Shown in pieces: positions 1 through 11,231 of a DNA stretch of 64,000 nucleotides. The translations under genes and the position numbers were made by a program. This DNA comes from Takakia lepidozioides. Its lineage: Eukaryota; Streptophyta; Takakiopsida; Takakiales; Takakiaceae. Each line of letters opens with the position of its first letter. The stretch's first letter is position 1. The stretch spans positions 54,167,053-54,231,052 of the forward strand of contig CM060732.1 of the NCBI GenBank assembly GCA_030704615.1, in the 5' to 3' direction. The notes under the pieces are model-generated. The model had not been told where the DNA came from and did no database searches. It saw nothing but the letters and a program-made list of their open reading frames with translations.

Positions 1-1764
1 GCAAAAAGGTTGATGCATTCTCGAGGAAGAATGTGGGAGTTGAGGAGCGTGCTAACAGGTTGGACTTTCTCGCCAAATTCCATGTCTGGGTCTGTTACCA
101 GCTGGATTGAAGCTCTTCTATACTGCGTTAAGTGCATCTCTACATGCTGAAGAGATCATTTCGAATGAGAGCATAATTCGCCAAAGCACAGCTAGAATAC
201 CTCACCAGTTTCTAGTACCTAGAGTGAAGCACAGTGCTGCACTTCCATAGCAGTTCATAGCATCATTCAATACTGAAGGAATCTGAGGCACTTCTTGGTA
301 TATGTTATATATCCAGTTGTATTTGCTGAAGGTGAGATATGCTGGCCGACATCTAAACACTTCATAATGTTACATACCACTTCATGGCTAATCCATTGCA
401 GGCATGTACTGTGGTGTAACTGCTCGATGAGATTCTCAAGGGTTAACATCAGGGTGTTCAGTTACACTGGCCTATGTGTATCCACAACCTATGTTAAGCT
501 GAACAGTTTGTGAACCAAACAAAATTCATTGCAAGAGGGGAGAGGTTAAACTGTGATCTCTCCTGTATGAGAAATTTTTCTCGGCCATATGGTAGTTGGT
601 CTCTCTCTCACTCTCTCTATTGTTCCCTTTGTTAGTAATGCGGTCTGGTCTGAAGAACCAACTACCTTAACGCATGGGCTTATCACCGAGAACCCTGTCG
701 CAGCCCCTTTCACACAGACCTCAACTTTTACCATGTGCAGCTCCCCAGCCAATGCTGAATCGCATACTGCCTAGGCCTCTCTTACCTAGCGCATTGTTGC
801 TTGTCGTTGGGGGAGCAAGTGGACAAAACCGACCAGAGGTTCTTTCCACTCACATGTATAGAGGTTTATCTACAGTTTCGTGAAGAAGGACAGTGCAATC
901 AGCTATCCTCCCTGAGCTGTTAAGGCTCCTAGGAGACCGCGTGGAGACTCCACTACAGTGTGTGTGTGGATTTGAAAGCCTGCAGCCTGGCCGCCGACCT
1001 TAACACCGGGTTAACTCTTGGAAGTTGATTTGTCTGACAGTGACACTCTGTGGTGCAGGGACAAGCTTTATTTAAAGTCCATAAAAGATGGCTCCAAGAG
1101 CTATGCAGCCCTGGAGAAGAAAGCTGAGCTTTATGAGAAACTGGTCAATGGAGAGGTACCTGATGAAGAAGAGACAGAGAAGTACAGTGTTGATTTTTTG
1201 CGGAAGGGTTTCCTGGAGGATGAGTTCCAAGACATGGAGAGAGAAAGGAGAGGAGAAGATACGGTGGAAGAGAAAGATAGCCTAGAGACGATGGGGCAAA
1301 TGGGCTTGTCAGAGGAGAAGCAGCGAGTGGGTGTAGGCTGGAGGGCAGGGGGTTCTAGTGGACTGACCCAGGAGCAAAAACAAACCATCAGGTATGGCAT
1401 TCTTGAACTCGTTTCCCTTCAAGATAATGGCCAGCAGCCTTAATATATATTAGGTGCAAAACTGCTAGGTCACAGCATGCTGTTGAAATATGGATGCACC
1501 TCGATGGGCACTGAATATGTGAAGGAAAGGGCATCATGGTGTGATGTTGATTGACATCACAGGGAGGTCAACGAGGAGACGGTTGAAGCAAGGGAGAAGG
1601 CTTCAGTTTTGAAGCAACGCCGTCGAATGGCGGCTGAAAAGAATCGGGAGAGGTTGCGCCTTGCCTTTTTGAAGAAGCGGGTTGAAAAACTTAAGGCCTC
1701 TGAGGTTGTCGAAAAGGATGGTCATTTGCAATCACCAGCTGTCAAGGAAACCTCATTGTCATAG
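1..1764 (+). CDS. CCDC174-like coiled-coil protein, 3' part (three exons visible)
   Basis: Exons are read at 3-58, 1059-1391 and 1563-1764, joined by GT-AG introns at 59-1058 and 1392-1562; the frame is kept across both, each junction falling inside a codon. The first piece contains SRKNVGVEERANR. The second contains SYAALEKKAELYEKL followed by an acidic PDEEE stretch. The third is a basic helix (VEAREKASVLKQRRRMAAEK) ending at TAG 1762-1764. These blocks match the conserved order of the CCDC174 family, nuclear proteins linked to RNA processing. The N-terminus lies before the window. The family call rests on remembered patterns; the exon structure is seen directly. The gene looks intact as far as it is visible. 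Confidence 0.75.
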
Positions 1765-2495
1765 CAATTTAGGGCTCCTTTCATGTATCCATGTATAAAC
1801 TTCGAAACATTAGAAGCAACTCATTGTCCTGGTTGTCAGGGACAACACTTTCTCCCTCTGGAATGGTGCAGGAGCCCAAATCAGTTTTCTCTCTACAGAC
1901 GGCCTCTTTGTAAGCCACAAGGTCCACAACGAAGGCAGAGTAGAAGTAGATTGATAATGCCTTGGCTCCAGTGATGGGGTTGCGCTTGTATCATGCTGTC
2001 CTTCAGCTTGTACCATTTGTCTTGTGCTTGTACACAAAAAGAAAGGGCGTCATTTATCCTTTTTTTTATTATCTCAGTAAATATTAGCAGAAATTCGGAC
2101 TGCTACTACTATGTCTTTCTCTCACTTGGTGTCAGATTTATGTTGTCCAGCCTTATGTAAGGGCCCCGTTGTGGTCTTTCTTGGTGCATGCATTCAGCTT
2201 CTATAGTCTACAGAGACAACTTTCCACTCTTCTTTGGCCCAATCACAATGGGTCACTATCACAATTGGTGATAGCCAGGTGGTGTACTCCACTGGTATAT
2301 AAATTTGGCTTCAGTCTTATGAGATAATTAGGTTTCATGCTATATCTTGCCTGCTTCATTGGACAACTTTTCACACGACCAATGTTTTGGTTGGATGATT
2401 GTCATCCATTGTCACATGCATTTTGGACAGAAAAACAAAGAAGTTATTTTCGCTTCGTTGCCTGGATGAGGGATGCGTTGTTTTGTGAGCAAGGG
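1765..2495. other. 3' flank of the CCDC174-like gene, no gene seen
   Basis: Unique-looking, moderately AT-rich sequence that probably begins with the 3' UTR. Short open frames on both strands show no recognisable domain. No terminator or RNA gene was seen. Confidence 0.5.
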
Positions 2496-2499
2496 AGAC

Positions 2500-2880
2500 A
2501 CTGAAGACAAGATTGTTCTGATCAGGGACAGTTTCAGACAGCTAGCAGTTGGGATTGCCACAGCAGCTTTTGAAATGCATGAAATGGAAAGAGAAAACCC
2601 TGAATACTTGATTCTCTCTTTTCTTTCTCATTTTCTTTCTCATGGGGTCTTTTGCCGTGACATATGGAAGTTAATTTCGGGATTGAGACTGGTACAGTAG
2701 GACAAGATGTGAGAAGATCAGAGACAGTCTCAGACAGCTAGCAACTGGGATTGAGAAAGCTTGCAGCAGCCTTTGCAATGCATGAAATGGCACGCGATGA
2801 GGTTACTTGCAAGAGAAAACCCTGGAAACCCTGATTCTCTCTTTTCTTTGTCATGGGGTCTTTTGCCGTGGTTAGTTGCC
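2500..2880. repeat. Diverged tandem duplication, two units of about 200 bp
   Basis: The block at about 2508-2665 recurs at about 2702-2880. Shared words include cagacagctagca, gcaatgcatgaaatgg (or its close variant) and atggggtcttttgccgtg, in the same order. The copies differ by substitutions and small indels. The first copy holds a 75-codon open frame that the second does not keep, so coding is not supported. Confidence 0.75.
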
Positions 2881-3494
2881 ATTCAGATGCAGGTGATGTT
2901 ATAGGTGAGGGAGACAGGAAATGTACGCACTTGGAAAGACGTCGTAAACAAGTGAGAGTAATGGAGGGTGACAGAAATACCTGGTATGGGAATGTAGGGG
3001 AGAATTTCCACAGATATACCAAATGTGTGAGGGTCAGCCATTGACGAAGAAGGCACATGGAATAGGAAACAGAAATCCCTGTTGCTGGAAAGTATTACAG
3101 AATATGTTTTATAGATATATAGCAAGTATGTGACTTGTCCACTGCGAATCAAAGCCTGGTGAAAGCTGCACTGCAAACATTTCGTCAATTTCTCCAGTTC
3201 CAGTTTAGCACTCCCAGCTGGATTACCTTGAATATATAGCATTTTTTTTTTCTCATGTAAGTCACTTGGAAATCAAGAATAATGTACTGAAAAATTGATG
3301 TAGTTCTTACATTAATTGTTCTCATGGACCTCTGAGAGGCTGAAGCTGTTGGATGGCCTACTTGACCAAGTGTACAGAGTGCTACAACGCACTAATTAAA
3401 AAGCAATGCAATGCTCGCCGGCTTGTCATCCATTTTGCAGACAACTTTGTTAGACAAAAGATATCTCGTGAGTTGAGAGGTAGATCATGGAATG
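2881..3494. other. No gene seen
   Basis: AT-rich sequence with short overlapping frames on both strands and nothing that resembles a domain. It leads into the LINE remnant. Confidence 0.5.
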
Positions 3495-4371
3495 CGTGCA
3501 CTGACACTCATTTGCCAGCATGCTTTCCGACGCTCCTTCAGATGCACATCGGGCCAGACTTCTCTCGTGCGCAGGGCCCGGAGCAGGCGCGTGGCTCACG
3601 GTATGACCAACCATTGCACCTTTCCGTATGTCTTCTGCTGTATTTACCACCTCCCTACGAGTTCGACTGGGTCTTCGGCATCCCTTTGTGTTAGGACTCC
3701 AACAGTGTGTTTGTCGCCATCCTCTCGACTCACTCGGCGTACATCTTCTTCGTTGCCCCTGCGGTGGAGAACGCACTGCGACCCATGACGTCGTCCGGGA
3801 TGCAGCAGCTGCGGTTGATTGTGATGCTGGGATACATGTCATTCGAGACCAGGTGCACATACTCCCATCGACCCACAATCACCATTCCACTCGACGGCGG
3901 GTTGACATTGTTCTCTCACAGGACGGACTGCGTACATTGGCGGACGTTGTCATCGCTGATCTTACTAGGTCGGATCTCTTGCCCCGCACAGCCTCATCAC
4001 AGGGAGTTGCCGCTTCAGTACCTGCACATGGAAAAGAGCATGACTATCGGGCACATCATTCCACAGACACATTCCTTCCTTTGGCAGTTGAGATCTTTGG
4101 TTGTTTGCATCATCAGTTCAACAAGTTCTTTCGCACATGTGCCCATCCTGCAACAGAAAACAAAAGCCTTGGAAGCCCATACGCCTCTGTTCTTGTAGCT
4201 TTCTTTAGACGACGAGTTTCTGTTGCTTTGCAAAAGGCTCAAGCTCAATCTATTTTACGTCGGGCAGAGGTTGCTGGGGCGGCTTCATCTTGCCTCCCCG
4301 CACTCTCTGATCCACCCTCTTTCATGTTGTCTGACCTTCTTCAGGCTGTAGGTGATACTAGAATAGTTTGA
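3495..4371 (+). pseudogene. LINE remnant: C-terminal zinc knuckle and restriction-like endonuclease
   Basis: One frame runs from about 3500 to TGA 4369-4371, with a single in-frame stop near 3603. It reads CAGPGAGAWLT, then a knuckle of the form CVC-x8-DSLGVH-x4-C, then RRVDIVLSQDGLRTLADVV followed by a charged D-rich segment, and further on FLPLAVEIFG. This is the usual order at the C-terminus of plant and algal non-LTR retrotransposons whose endonuclease is restriction-like (PD-(D/E)XK). The reverse transcriptase that should lie upstream is absent, and no poly(A) tail follows, so this is a truncated dead fragment. The exact LINE clade cannot be named. Confidence 0.65.
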
Positions 4372-5265
4372 TTTCTTTCTTGGTGTTAATATATCTAGCT
4401 CTACGAGCTTTGGTTGTTTCTTCTTGGGGACAGTTACACCCATTTGTACAGTCACCCCACTTGGGTTTTTTTATACAGCCATGAAAGGTTTTTTTTTTTT
4501 TTTTTTTTAAATTAATTTTAATTAATTTTAATGGTTCTTTGCAAGGCTTAAATTTAAAGGTCCGTTTTCAAATTCGGTATATGTCATTAAAGGACTCTGG
4601 CATGCAGGGAGCAGCATCAGCGTTTTTGAATCGTTTGTAATGAACCTACCTTCTGGAATTCTGCGTTGTATTGAGTTTGATCCGAGTCCTTCTCTTACAA
4701 AGATTGTTAACCACTGTTGAACAGAATGCTAGAACGGTGATTATACCCTTTGAAAACTGTACCTAGGTACTCGTTTAGTGGGGTTGCAATATTGTAACAT
4801 GGATGGCAAATGTCTTACAGCTGAAGGCCTGGGCTAAATAAGTTCAACGACTCCAAGAATGGCACTCTCAACTCTTGGTCTTAGCACTTAATAATCCAAA
4901 TATCACCACCAAAAAGGTTGCCTAATTATTTTTAAGCAATAATTCCACAAATAATGTGAGATTTAAATGGATAAATAAACATAACAGTGAAATATCTTCA
5001 TACGTGACATGCAATGAGAACTAAAAAATACAAAAAGAATTGAATGTTTATTTATTTTTAAATGAATCTTTAAACATGAATATGGAACAAATTATTAAAC
5101 ATATTACTTGATTACGAAACAAACAGACTAAGACTTCGTTTGTCCAAATATATAGAAATAATATTGCAGACACGCCAAAATATCATCCATGTGGATGTTG
5201 CATCGACTATGGTTTTTAAGGGGTAAATTAAAATTATAAATAAATAAAACCAAACCAAACCATTT
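4372..5265. other. AT-rich stretch with a poly-T run, no gene seen
   Basis: It holds a run of about 20 T at 4489-4508 followed by an aattaatttt repeat, then AT-rich sequence with frequent stops in all frames. Nothing else is recognisable. Confidence 0.55.
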
Positions 5266-5661
5266 TCATGACCAATGTAGATGTACAAACATTAGGCCAA
5301 ACATTATTGGTTTGTAAATCATGTTTGAAATATATGCATTAAGACAAGGAACCACCATTTGACGTTCCATCACACATATTTCGGAATACAAGTATACCAT
5401 TTGTTGCAATATTAAATGAATTAGAAAAAAGATTAGTAACACCGCGACAAGTGTTTGGTCAAATTTATGAACTACAAGGTTACGGATCATTTGGATTACG
5501 AGGTGATATTATTAACGTGCCCACAAACATAGATTGCATACAAACTGTCTTTCCTCGTACGGTACATGAAGAAACAACTTTAGGTGTAATATTAAGACGT
5601 AAATTAGAATACAAATCTATTTATTTATCGGAAACGTATGTCCACACCAAGTTATGCACTG
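5266..5661 (+). pseudogene. Helitron Rep-helicase fragment, N-terminal part (DUF6570-like)
   Basis: The frame contains a CKSC zinc pair, then VPSHIFRNTSIPFVAILNEL, EKRLVTPRQVFGQIYELQ and GLRGDIINVPTNID, ending with the FPR and EYKSIYL motifs. This order matches the DUF6570 region at the start of many Helitron proteins. An in-frame TAA near 5340 and a frame change near 5640 show that it is dead. The coding trace resumes at 7110 after a 1.4 kb insertion. The Helitron 5' terminus (TC) and the catalytic Rep HUH motif were not found here. Confidence 0.7.
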
Positions 5662-5670
5662 CAAGCCCTT

Positions 5671-7109
5671 GGGGGATGCTATTATGTGAGCAGATCCCGC
5701 GAGCAGAAAAATCCGTGAGCAGAAATATGCTCACGCTTCAGGATCTGCCCACCTATAACCGCGGGCGCCTACTGTGGGCAGTATTACAAACTCGGTTATG
5801 GATGCTGCTGGGATGAATGGCGGATGAATATCTGTATGATGAATGAGACATGGATGAATGAAATAATACAAAGTTGTTTTGTAGAAAGAGCTCCCAAATC
5901 CCCCGAGCTCCCAAATCCTTTAAACCATGTTAGTCTTGCTTGCAAATCAATTGTGAAAGTGCACTGTATATTGCCAACAATGAATCCACATTGCTTTGTG
6001 GATTGAGGAGGGGTTACTTGTCATTTTTCCAGGTATCCAAGGTTGAGAGAAATGCTCACACCCAAATCTAAAGAAGGCAGATAGGTGAACTCGTGCTTTA
6101 TAAATAAACATTTCAAAACACGTACTTGGGAATTAAGATGTCGTTGACGACACCTTAATCCCCAGCACCTGCACACACACCGCCTTATCGCCAAGGCTTG
6201 ATCGCCATCAGATTTTTTTGGGTGAATTTTTTTGGGGTTTTTGATTTTTCCATGAATTGTCATATGCCAACTCGTACTGGGAATTAAGATGTCGTTGACG
6301 ACACCTTAATCCCCAGCACCTGCACACACACCGCCTTACCGCCAAGGCTTGTTCGCCATCAGATTTTTGTGGGTTGAAATTTTTTGGGTGAATTTTTTTG
6401 GGTTTTTGGTTTTTCCATGAATTGTCATGTGCCAACTCGTACTAGGAATTAAGATGTCGTTGACAACACCTTAATCTGGCACATTCGGGGAAATATATAT
6501 ATATATATATGGTTTTTTTATTTATTATTATTTAACTTGCTGGGATTAAGATGGCGTTGACGACACCTTAATCTGGCACATTGGGGGGAGGGGGGGTGGT
6601 CAAGAAAAAAAACAAAAAACAAAAAAAAAACGAGATTTTTATTTTTTATTTTTTTGAAAACTTGTTGGGAATTAAGATGTCATTGACGACACCTTAATCC
6701 CCACCACCTGCACACACACCGCCTTTCCGCCAAAGCTTCTTCACCTTGAAAGTTTTTTGTGTTGAAATTTTTTTGGTTAATGTTTTTGGGAAAAGAAAGT
6801 TCGGGGATTTTGGTTTTTCCGTAAGCTGTCATGTGCCAACTCGTACTGGGAATTAAAATGTCGCGACACTTAAACCGAGCACCATTCATCCGGCAACTTT
6901 TCATCGCACATTCGTACCATATGGTCATCACCCAACAAGGATTCTTCCGTCGGATGGGGTGGAGATTGTGTCCGTGCAGTGTAGTTTTTGTCCACGGCAA
7001 TAGGCCATTTTCTTCCCTCAGTTGTAGGCTCCCATTCACTAATCTGCTCACGTTTACCACTTAAAGCGTGAGCGTGCTCACGTGAGCTGCTCGCACGGTA
7101 GCTACCCTC
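5671..7109. mobile_element. Non-autonomous Mutator-like TIR element inserted in the Helitron
   Basis: The segment is flanked by a perfect 9-bp direct repeat, CAAGCCCTT, at 5662-5670 and 7110-7118. Its ends are imperfect inverted repeats: the first 23 bases (GGGGGATGCTA...GTGAGCAG) match the reverse complement of the last 23 (GAGGGTAGCTA...GCGAGCAG) at 16 of 23 positions. Removing the insert and one 9-bp copy brings the two Helitron halves into one frame. A 9-bp duplication with TIRs is typical of Mutator-like elements. No transposase frame is visible; the interior is made of palindromic repeats and AT-rich spacers. Confidence 0.75.
6133..6697. repeat. Five palindromic 26-bp motifs within diverged tandem units
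   Basis: The motif TTAAGATGTCGT-TG-ACGACACCTTAA, or a one- to two-base variant, occurs at 6133-6158, 6284-6309, 6449-6474, 6546-6571 and 6672-6697. Each can fold into a hairpin with 12-bp arms and a 2-base loop. The first three sit in ~150-165 bp tandem units that share gcacctgcacacacaccgcc and gccaactcgtact. A decayed sixth copy lies near 6852. This array makes up much of the Mutator-like insert. Confidence 0.85.
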
Positions 7110-7496
7110 CAAGCCCTTCATGATTTGTGTAACACGCCTTTGTACAAAATTGAAAAAATATATGAATCAACAGTGGAATGACTATTTTGCACTTTCCAAT
7201 GCAACATCCAACAATACAAACATAGAACAAACTGAAGAAATCCCAACAACATTGAATGATACTGACACTACAATAAATACTAACACAACTATTACACCAA
7301 TCAATTTCGAGGAAATATAAGATAATACACTCACCGATACACTTGTTCAAAATTTTGGACGTTGAACAAATTAATGATAACGACATAACAAACATTATTT
7401 TTGTTGCTCCTAGTGAACACTACAAACCAATTGGTTTATTCTTTGATCGTTATTGTGAAGACTATAGTTTTCCAAAGTTATTCTTTGGAGTTAGAA
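7110..7496 (+). pseudogene. Helitron fragment, continuation after the insertion
   Basis: Directly after the second CAAGCCCTT the frame reads HDLCNTPLYKIEKIYE, as expected downstream of the DUF6570 region. After a degraded asparagine/threonine-rich spacer it reads IIFVAPSEHYKPIGLFFDRY and then FPKLFFG, matching the conserved APGE...P...D...FP..F stretch before the Helitron_like_N domain. Stops and frame changes show that it is a pseudogene. It stops abruptly near 7496, where CACTA-like sequence begins. Confidence 0.65.
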
Positions 7497-7499
7497 GAT

Positions 7500-7665
7500 C
7501 ATCTGAAGCTCAAGCGCCATGTCACAGCCAGCCTGGAGAGTCATATCTGCCATGTCACAACTGACTAGGCTTTTACGTCTTCAGAGTCAGGAAGTCGTAA
7601 ATAGCTTCCATAACTGCATTTACAGTCACAACACAGAGACGTAAAAGCTGCAATCTGTTATAGTG
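7500..7665. mobile_element. CACTA-like element end (right terminus)
   Basis: The sequence ends in gtaaaagctgcaatctgtta then tagtg (7661-7665). Read in reverse this is CACTATAACAGATTGCAGC, very close to the CACTACAACAGATTGCGGC terminus at 55202 and its partner ending at 31276. The upstream word gtcatatctgccatg is also shared with the 31 kb copy. It is a terminal fragment only; no transposase was found. Confidence 0.5.
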
Positions 7666-8162
7666 AAGTGCAGCCTTCGTTGTGGAGGAAGGGGTCGCTA
7701 TGGGGGTGACATCCAAAAGTTGCCCATACTGGGGCCCCGAATGGGTGATGTGCTTGCCAAGGTACATTTCACCCGTCTTGGTGGCCGGGGGTGTGCTCAA
7801 CTGAGCATCCGGCTCAGCAACATCCTCCCGAATATGAGAGCTGGCTGAGCCGGCCCCTGGCACATCCAAGATGGGGACAAGAGGGGGGGTACTGGCCTCG
7901 AGGGGCAGACAAGCCCTCTGGTTGCGGCTGTCGACGGGGCTAGTAAACCGTGAGACGCCCTGGCGCGTCATACGTGCCGACAGAGCAAACGGATTGTTTG
8001 CCCCTTTTTTGGGGGCAAGGGACTTCGTCTCTTTCCCCATAAGCTGGCACCTGTCATGCAAACCTACAAGTTGGCCTCATTAGAAAACAACCTCTACATT
8101 CCAGATCAAAAACAAAAAACACCAAGCATGTCGGGGGCTGAGAGCAACAAGTGCTGGGGGTC
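7666..8162. other. GC-richer stretch with a 162-codon minus frame, no recognised gene
   Basis: A minus-strand frame of 162 codons (7573-8061) crosses this stretch and runs into the CACTA-like end. It is rich in Pro, Ser and Ala and resembles nothing I know. The overlap with transposon sequence argues that the frame is accidental. Confidence 0.35.
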
Positions 8163-8286
8163 TCGAGAGGGGGCAACAAAGAGAAAAGAAAAAGGTGGTA
8201 GGGGTGGGGGGGGGGGGGACTGAGCAGCAGCAGCAGCTGCTGAGCACCACCTGCTCAGTCACTCCCCCCCCCCCATTTTTTATTTT

Positions 8287-8323
<37 letters not shown>

Positions 8324-8960
8324 TTTTTTTTTTGCTGCTCACAAGAATAAACAAACCACAAGGGAGAGAGGGTGCAAAGAAAGTTAAAAAGAGAGAGGGA
8401 AGATATTCATGTGATGTCAAGACATGGACAAGACCCTATTAGGGTCATTGTCAATTAAAGACATAAACAGCCCAAAACAAGGCACCATCTAACATTTCCA
8501 TTCTTGTCATAGCTTCCCATGAATTGACATCACCCAATCATTCTTGATAAAACAGGGTGGGAGGGCAGGGTTTGTTCATGTACAGGTCATGACAACAAGA
8601 CAAGCATATAAGCAAGCATCTTGTGTTCTGAAAAAACAGATTGCTGCAGCCTGTCATACATTTTCTTGGCATCACAATTACAACAAGACATGCATAGAGC
8701 AAAACATCTTGGGTATGTGAAACCAGCCTGCAATATTACATATTCAAGACATGCCCTTCAAGCAAACATCTTGGGTATGACAAAATAGTTAGCAGCAACC
8801 TACCTTATCATGCATCAAGCAAGGCATAAGGACCAGCCTGCAATTTTTCATAATCAAAACATGCTTCCAAGCAATCCTACTTGGGCATGATGAAATAGAT
8901 TCCATACCATTTGTACTCACCCCGAGACATGTAATCATACAAGGTGTCAAGGGAATGTGA
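8163..8960 (+). repeat. Dispersed direct repeat, copy 1
   Basis: It shares order and sequence with 20634-21452: gagagggggcaacaaag, a G/C-run region, a CT microsatellite (about 8284-8322), gacatggacaagaccc, gggtcattgtcaattaaaga and a final block ending aagggaatgtga. The middle is a series of loose ~85-bp units with cagcctgcaat and catcttggg words. The pair flanks element 1 at a distance of 12.5 kb. They may be LTRs of an older element, but TG/CA ends and a primer site were not found. Confidence 0.7.
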
Positions 8961-10030
8961 ATTCAGCCTGTCAAATTGCAACTTCAAGACTTGTACACAC
9001 AAGCAATTGGAACAACCGAGATTCAGCCTCTTTGGCACATAAAAAACTCAGATTGCGGGTCATAGGCCTGATGTCATACAAAGCCAAAACTATAGGTAGG
9101 ATTCCATTACAGCATACCGTCCTCATCCTTCAAGAGGTCCATGCTAAAGCTTGCAAAGAACACCTCACTATGATCACACACCAGTAATAGGTCCGAAAAG
9201 GAGCAGATCGGTGCCTTATCAGGCTGCCGCCATAACACTCAAGGCCACCACGTCCATAGAGTCCCAAACCCGCCGAGGCAGCCCCCATAAAACCAGATCC
9301 TCTATGGCCCAAAGAAATTACAACCTAGCTCATTAATCCACAGGCCCTGTTGTCAAAGATCAAAAGATAGGGTATGGTCTGTATGCAGGCCTCAGGAGAC
9401 AGGCCAGACAGGTCGAGCTACCCCATCGACGGCAGAACAACAAAAGCCAAAACATAGGTTGTAGCATGCCAAACCAGGAGCAGTCGGCAGCAGCAACCAC
9501 TTCAAGGCTCGATAACTTACAGGTCTCCTTAGCCCATATCCCCAACTGCATGCTCAAGAAATTTCAAAGTACGTGAGGATCATCACCTGGTCCCATCACA
9601 AGCCCCCACAAAATCAATGCCACTGCATTCACAACAGTGTTTCCCGCTGCAAGAGAGACAAGGCGCCGCCTTCGCGCCTCCCCAGGCGCTCGTCCAGCAC
9701 GGGTACGATACCACAAACGGGGTAGCCACCAAAGCACATCCGCCATAACACTCTCCCCACGAGCTCAGAAACACATCGCGTGCTCTTGACAGTAGGAGAG
9801 ACAACGTAGGGTTTTTTTTTCCGATTTTTCATCTGTGGATGAAAAACAATAGAACACATCCTTCTACCCTGACGGATTTCATCCGTAGGAGAGTTAAAAA
9901 TAGGTTTTAGGGTAGGGGTTAGGGTTTCACCCTGTAATTAATCATAATTAGGGGTGGTTAAGATCAATTTCAGGCCATAATCAACTGTACTCGTCATCCA
10001 TAAACAGATCATTTTGTCAAGATGAAAAAG
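8961..10030. other. No gene seen; short telomere-like motif at 9904-9927
   Basis: Mixed-composition sequence without recognisable coding frames. A short degenerate telomere-type run (TTTTAGGG, TAGGGG, TTAGGGTTT) lies at 9904-9927. Minus-strand frames of 60-76 codons around 9564-9859 overlap each other and show no domain. Confidence 0.45.
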
Positions 10031-10246
10031 TAGGGAATATCATCCGTGGCAGCGGTTTACCTCCACCTAGGTAATTCATCATTCCTCACCAGACCATCCG
10101 GTATGGATAAAAAAAAGTCAATGAAAGAGGAATGAAAATTATTATCTTGGTAGTTTTTCAACCGGTATGGATAAAAAACGGGATGTTGTTGGCAACCCTC
10201 ATAGAGGTAATTTTTCATTCCTTGGTGACTCATCCGGTATGGATGA
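10031..10246. repeat. Minisatellite-like block around the word catccggtatggat
   Basis: Three diverged units contain ccggtatggat followed by an A-run, with spacers such as gtcaatgaaagaggaatgaaaa. The same words recur just beyond the other end of element 1 (20436-20570), so element 1 appears to have inserted inside this repeat. Confidence 0.6.
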
Positions 10247-10250
10247 GAGT

Positions 10251-10440
10251 TGTCGTGCGTATACATATCGCTACACAACTACATCGCTGTCCAAAACCAC
10301 ACAACACATGTGCACACCACACACTAGTATACCACTAGTCCAGCCACTAGTCCAACCACTAGTCCAACCACTAGGCTACAACTAGTCAGTCACTATGCTG
10401 CCACTATGCTGCCCACTATGGCAGTCACTAGTCCACACAA
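10251..10440 (-). repeat. Repeat B2 of element 1 (3' end)
   Basis: A second copy of B lying outside A2. It ends on the minus strand in cgcacgaca, directly followed by the flank whose first bases give the GAGT duplication. This is the true 3' end of the insertion. Confidence 0.8.
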
Positions 10441-10768
10441 TAGATAACGAAGAAGAATACAAGTACAAGCTCATGCGAGCTCACAAAGCTGAAGCATAAA
10501 CTCATGCATATATAACCTCATCACTCAAATACAAGTCAAGCCAAGTGCACCCCACGCCATGGGGAATCCACACTACGGCGCCATAGCTAGGCGCAGTGAG
10601 GCTCAACTCGATAAAGATGGGCCTCCCTTGCTTGCCGTAAAGATAACCACTCCAGGGCCTAAATCTGCCTTGACCCCTGGATTGACACTTGGGCCAATCC
10701 CAAATGTCAATATGTAAAAGCTAGCTATTTCCTAGCTAGTTTCACACTAGTGGTAAAATAACTTGGCA
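10441..10768 (-). repeat. Terminal repeat A2 of element 1
   Basis: 328 bp, a full second copy of A1. On the minus strand it starts TGCCAAGTTATTTTACC and ends GTTATCTA. It sits between B1 and B2. Confidence 0.85.
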
Positions 10769-10770
10769 GC

Positions 10771-10972
10771 TGTCGTGCGCATACATATCGCTACACAACT
10801 ACATTGTTGTCCAAAACCACACAACACATGTGCACACCACACACTAGTATACCACTAGTCTAGCCACTAGTCTAGCCACTAGTCCAACCACTAGTCCAAC
10901 CACTAAGCTACAACTAGTCAATCACTAGGCTGCCACTATGCTGCCCACTATGGCAGTCACTAGTCCACACAA
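10771..10972 (-). repeat. Repeat B1 of element 1
   Basis: About 202 bp between the purine tract and A2, matching B2 at 10251-10440. It contains a minisatellite of ccactagtc units whose number differs between B1 and B2. On the minus strand it starts TTGTGTGG and ends GCACGACA, followed by GC and then A2. Confidence 0.8.
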
Positions 10973-10973
10973 T

Positions 10974-10982
10974 CGCCCCCCT
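10974..10982 (-). promoter_or_regulatory. Polypurine tract of element 1
   Basis: On the minus strand AGGGGGGCG lies directly before B1. The matching run in element 2 is at 52934-52942, also directly before its B1, with the same surrounding words (ccagc-agggggg-cgattgtg). A purine run here is the expected start site for plus-strand DNA synthesis. Confidence 0.6.
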
Positions 10983-11231
10983 AGCTGGTGCTTAGGTCCC
11001 TCTAAGTCCAGGTAGCCACAAGATGTGATAGTGACCATAGCCTCACTAAGTCCTCCACCACTATCCCTACTACACTCAAACTCGATAGATCAAGAGGCCG
11101 GGTGCAAGAGTTGCCCCATCGTTAGTCGCCGTCTTGCAACCTGTGAACTTGAGCTTGGGATCTCATGTATTGACTCATATGAGCTTGGCCTCCCATGTCT
11201 TGTTAGCTGCCTCCAGTCATGTCCATTGCCA

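Noticed and set aside
2473-2700. 75-codon frame as a gene
   Set aside because: Inside a tandem duplication whose second unit does not preserve the frame.
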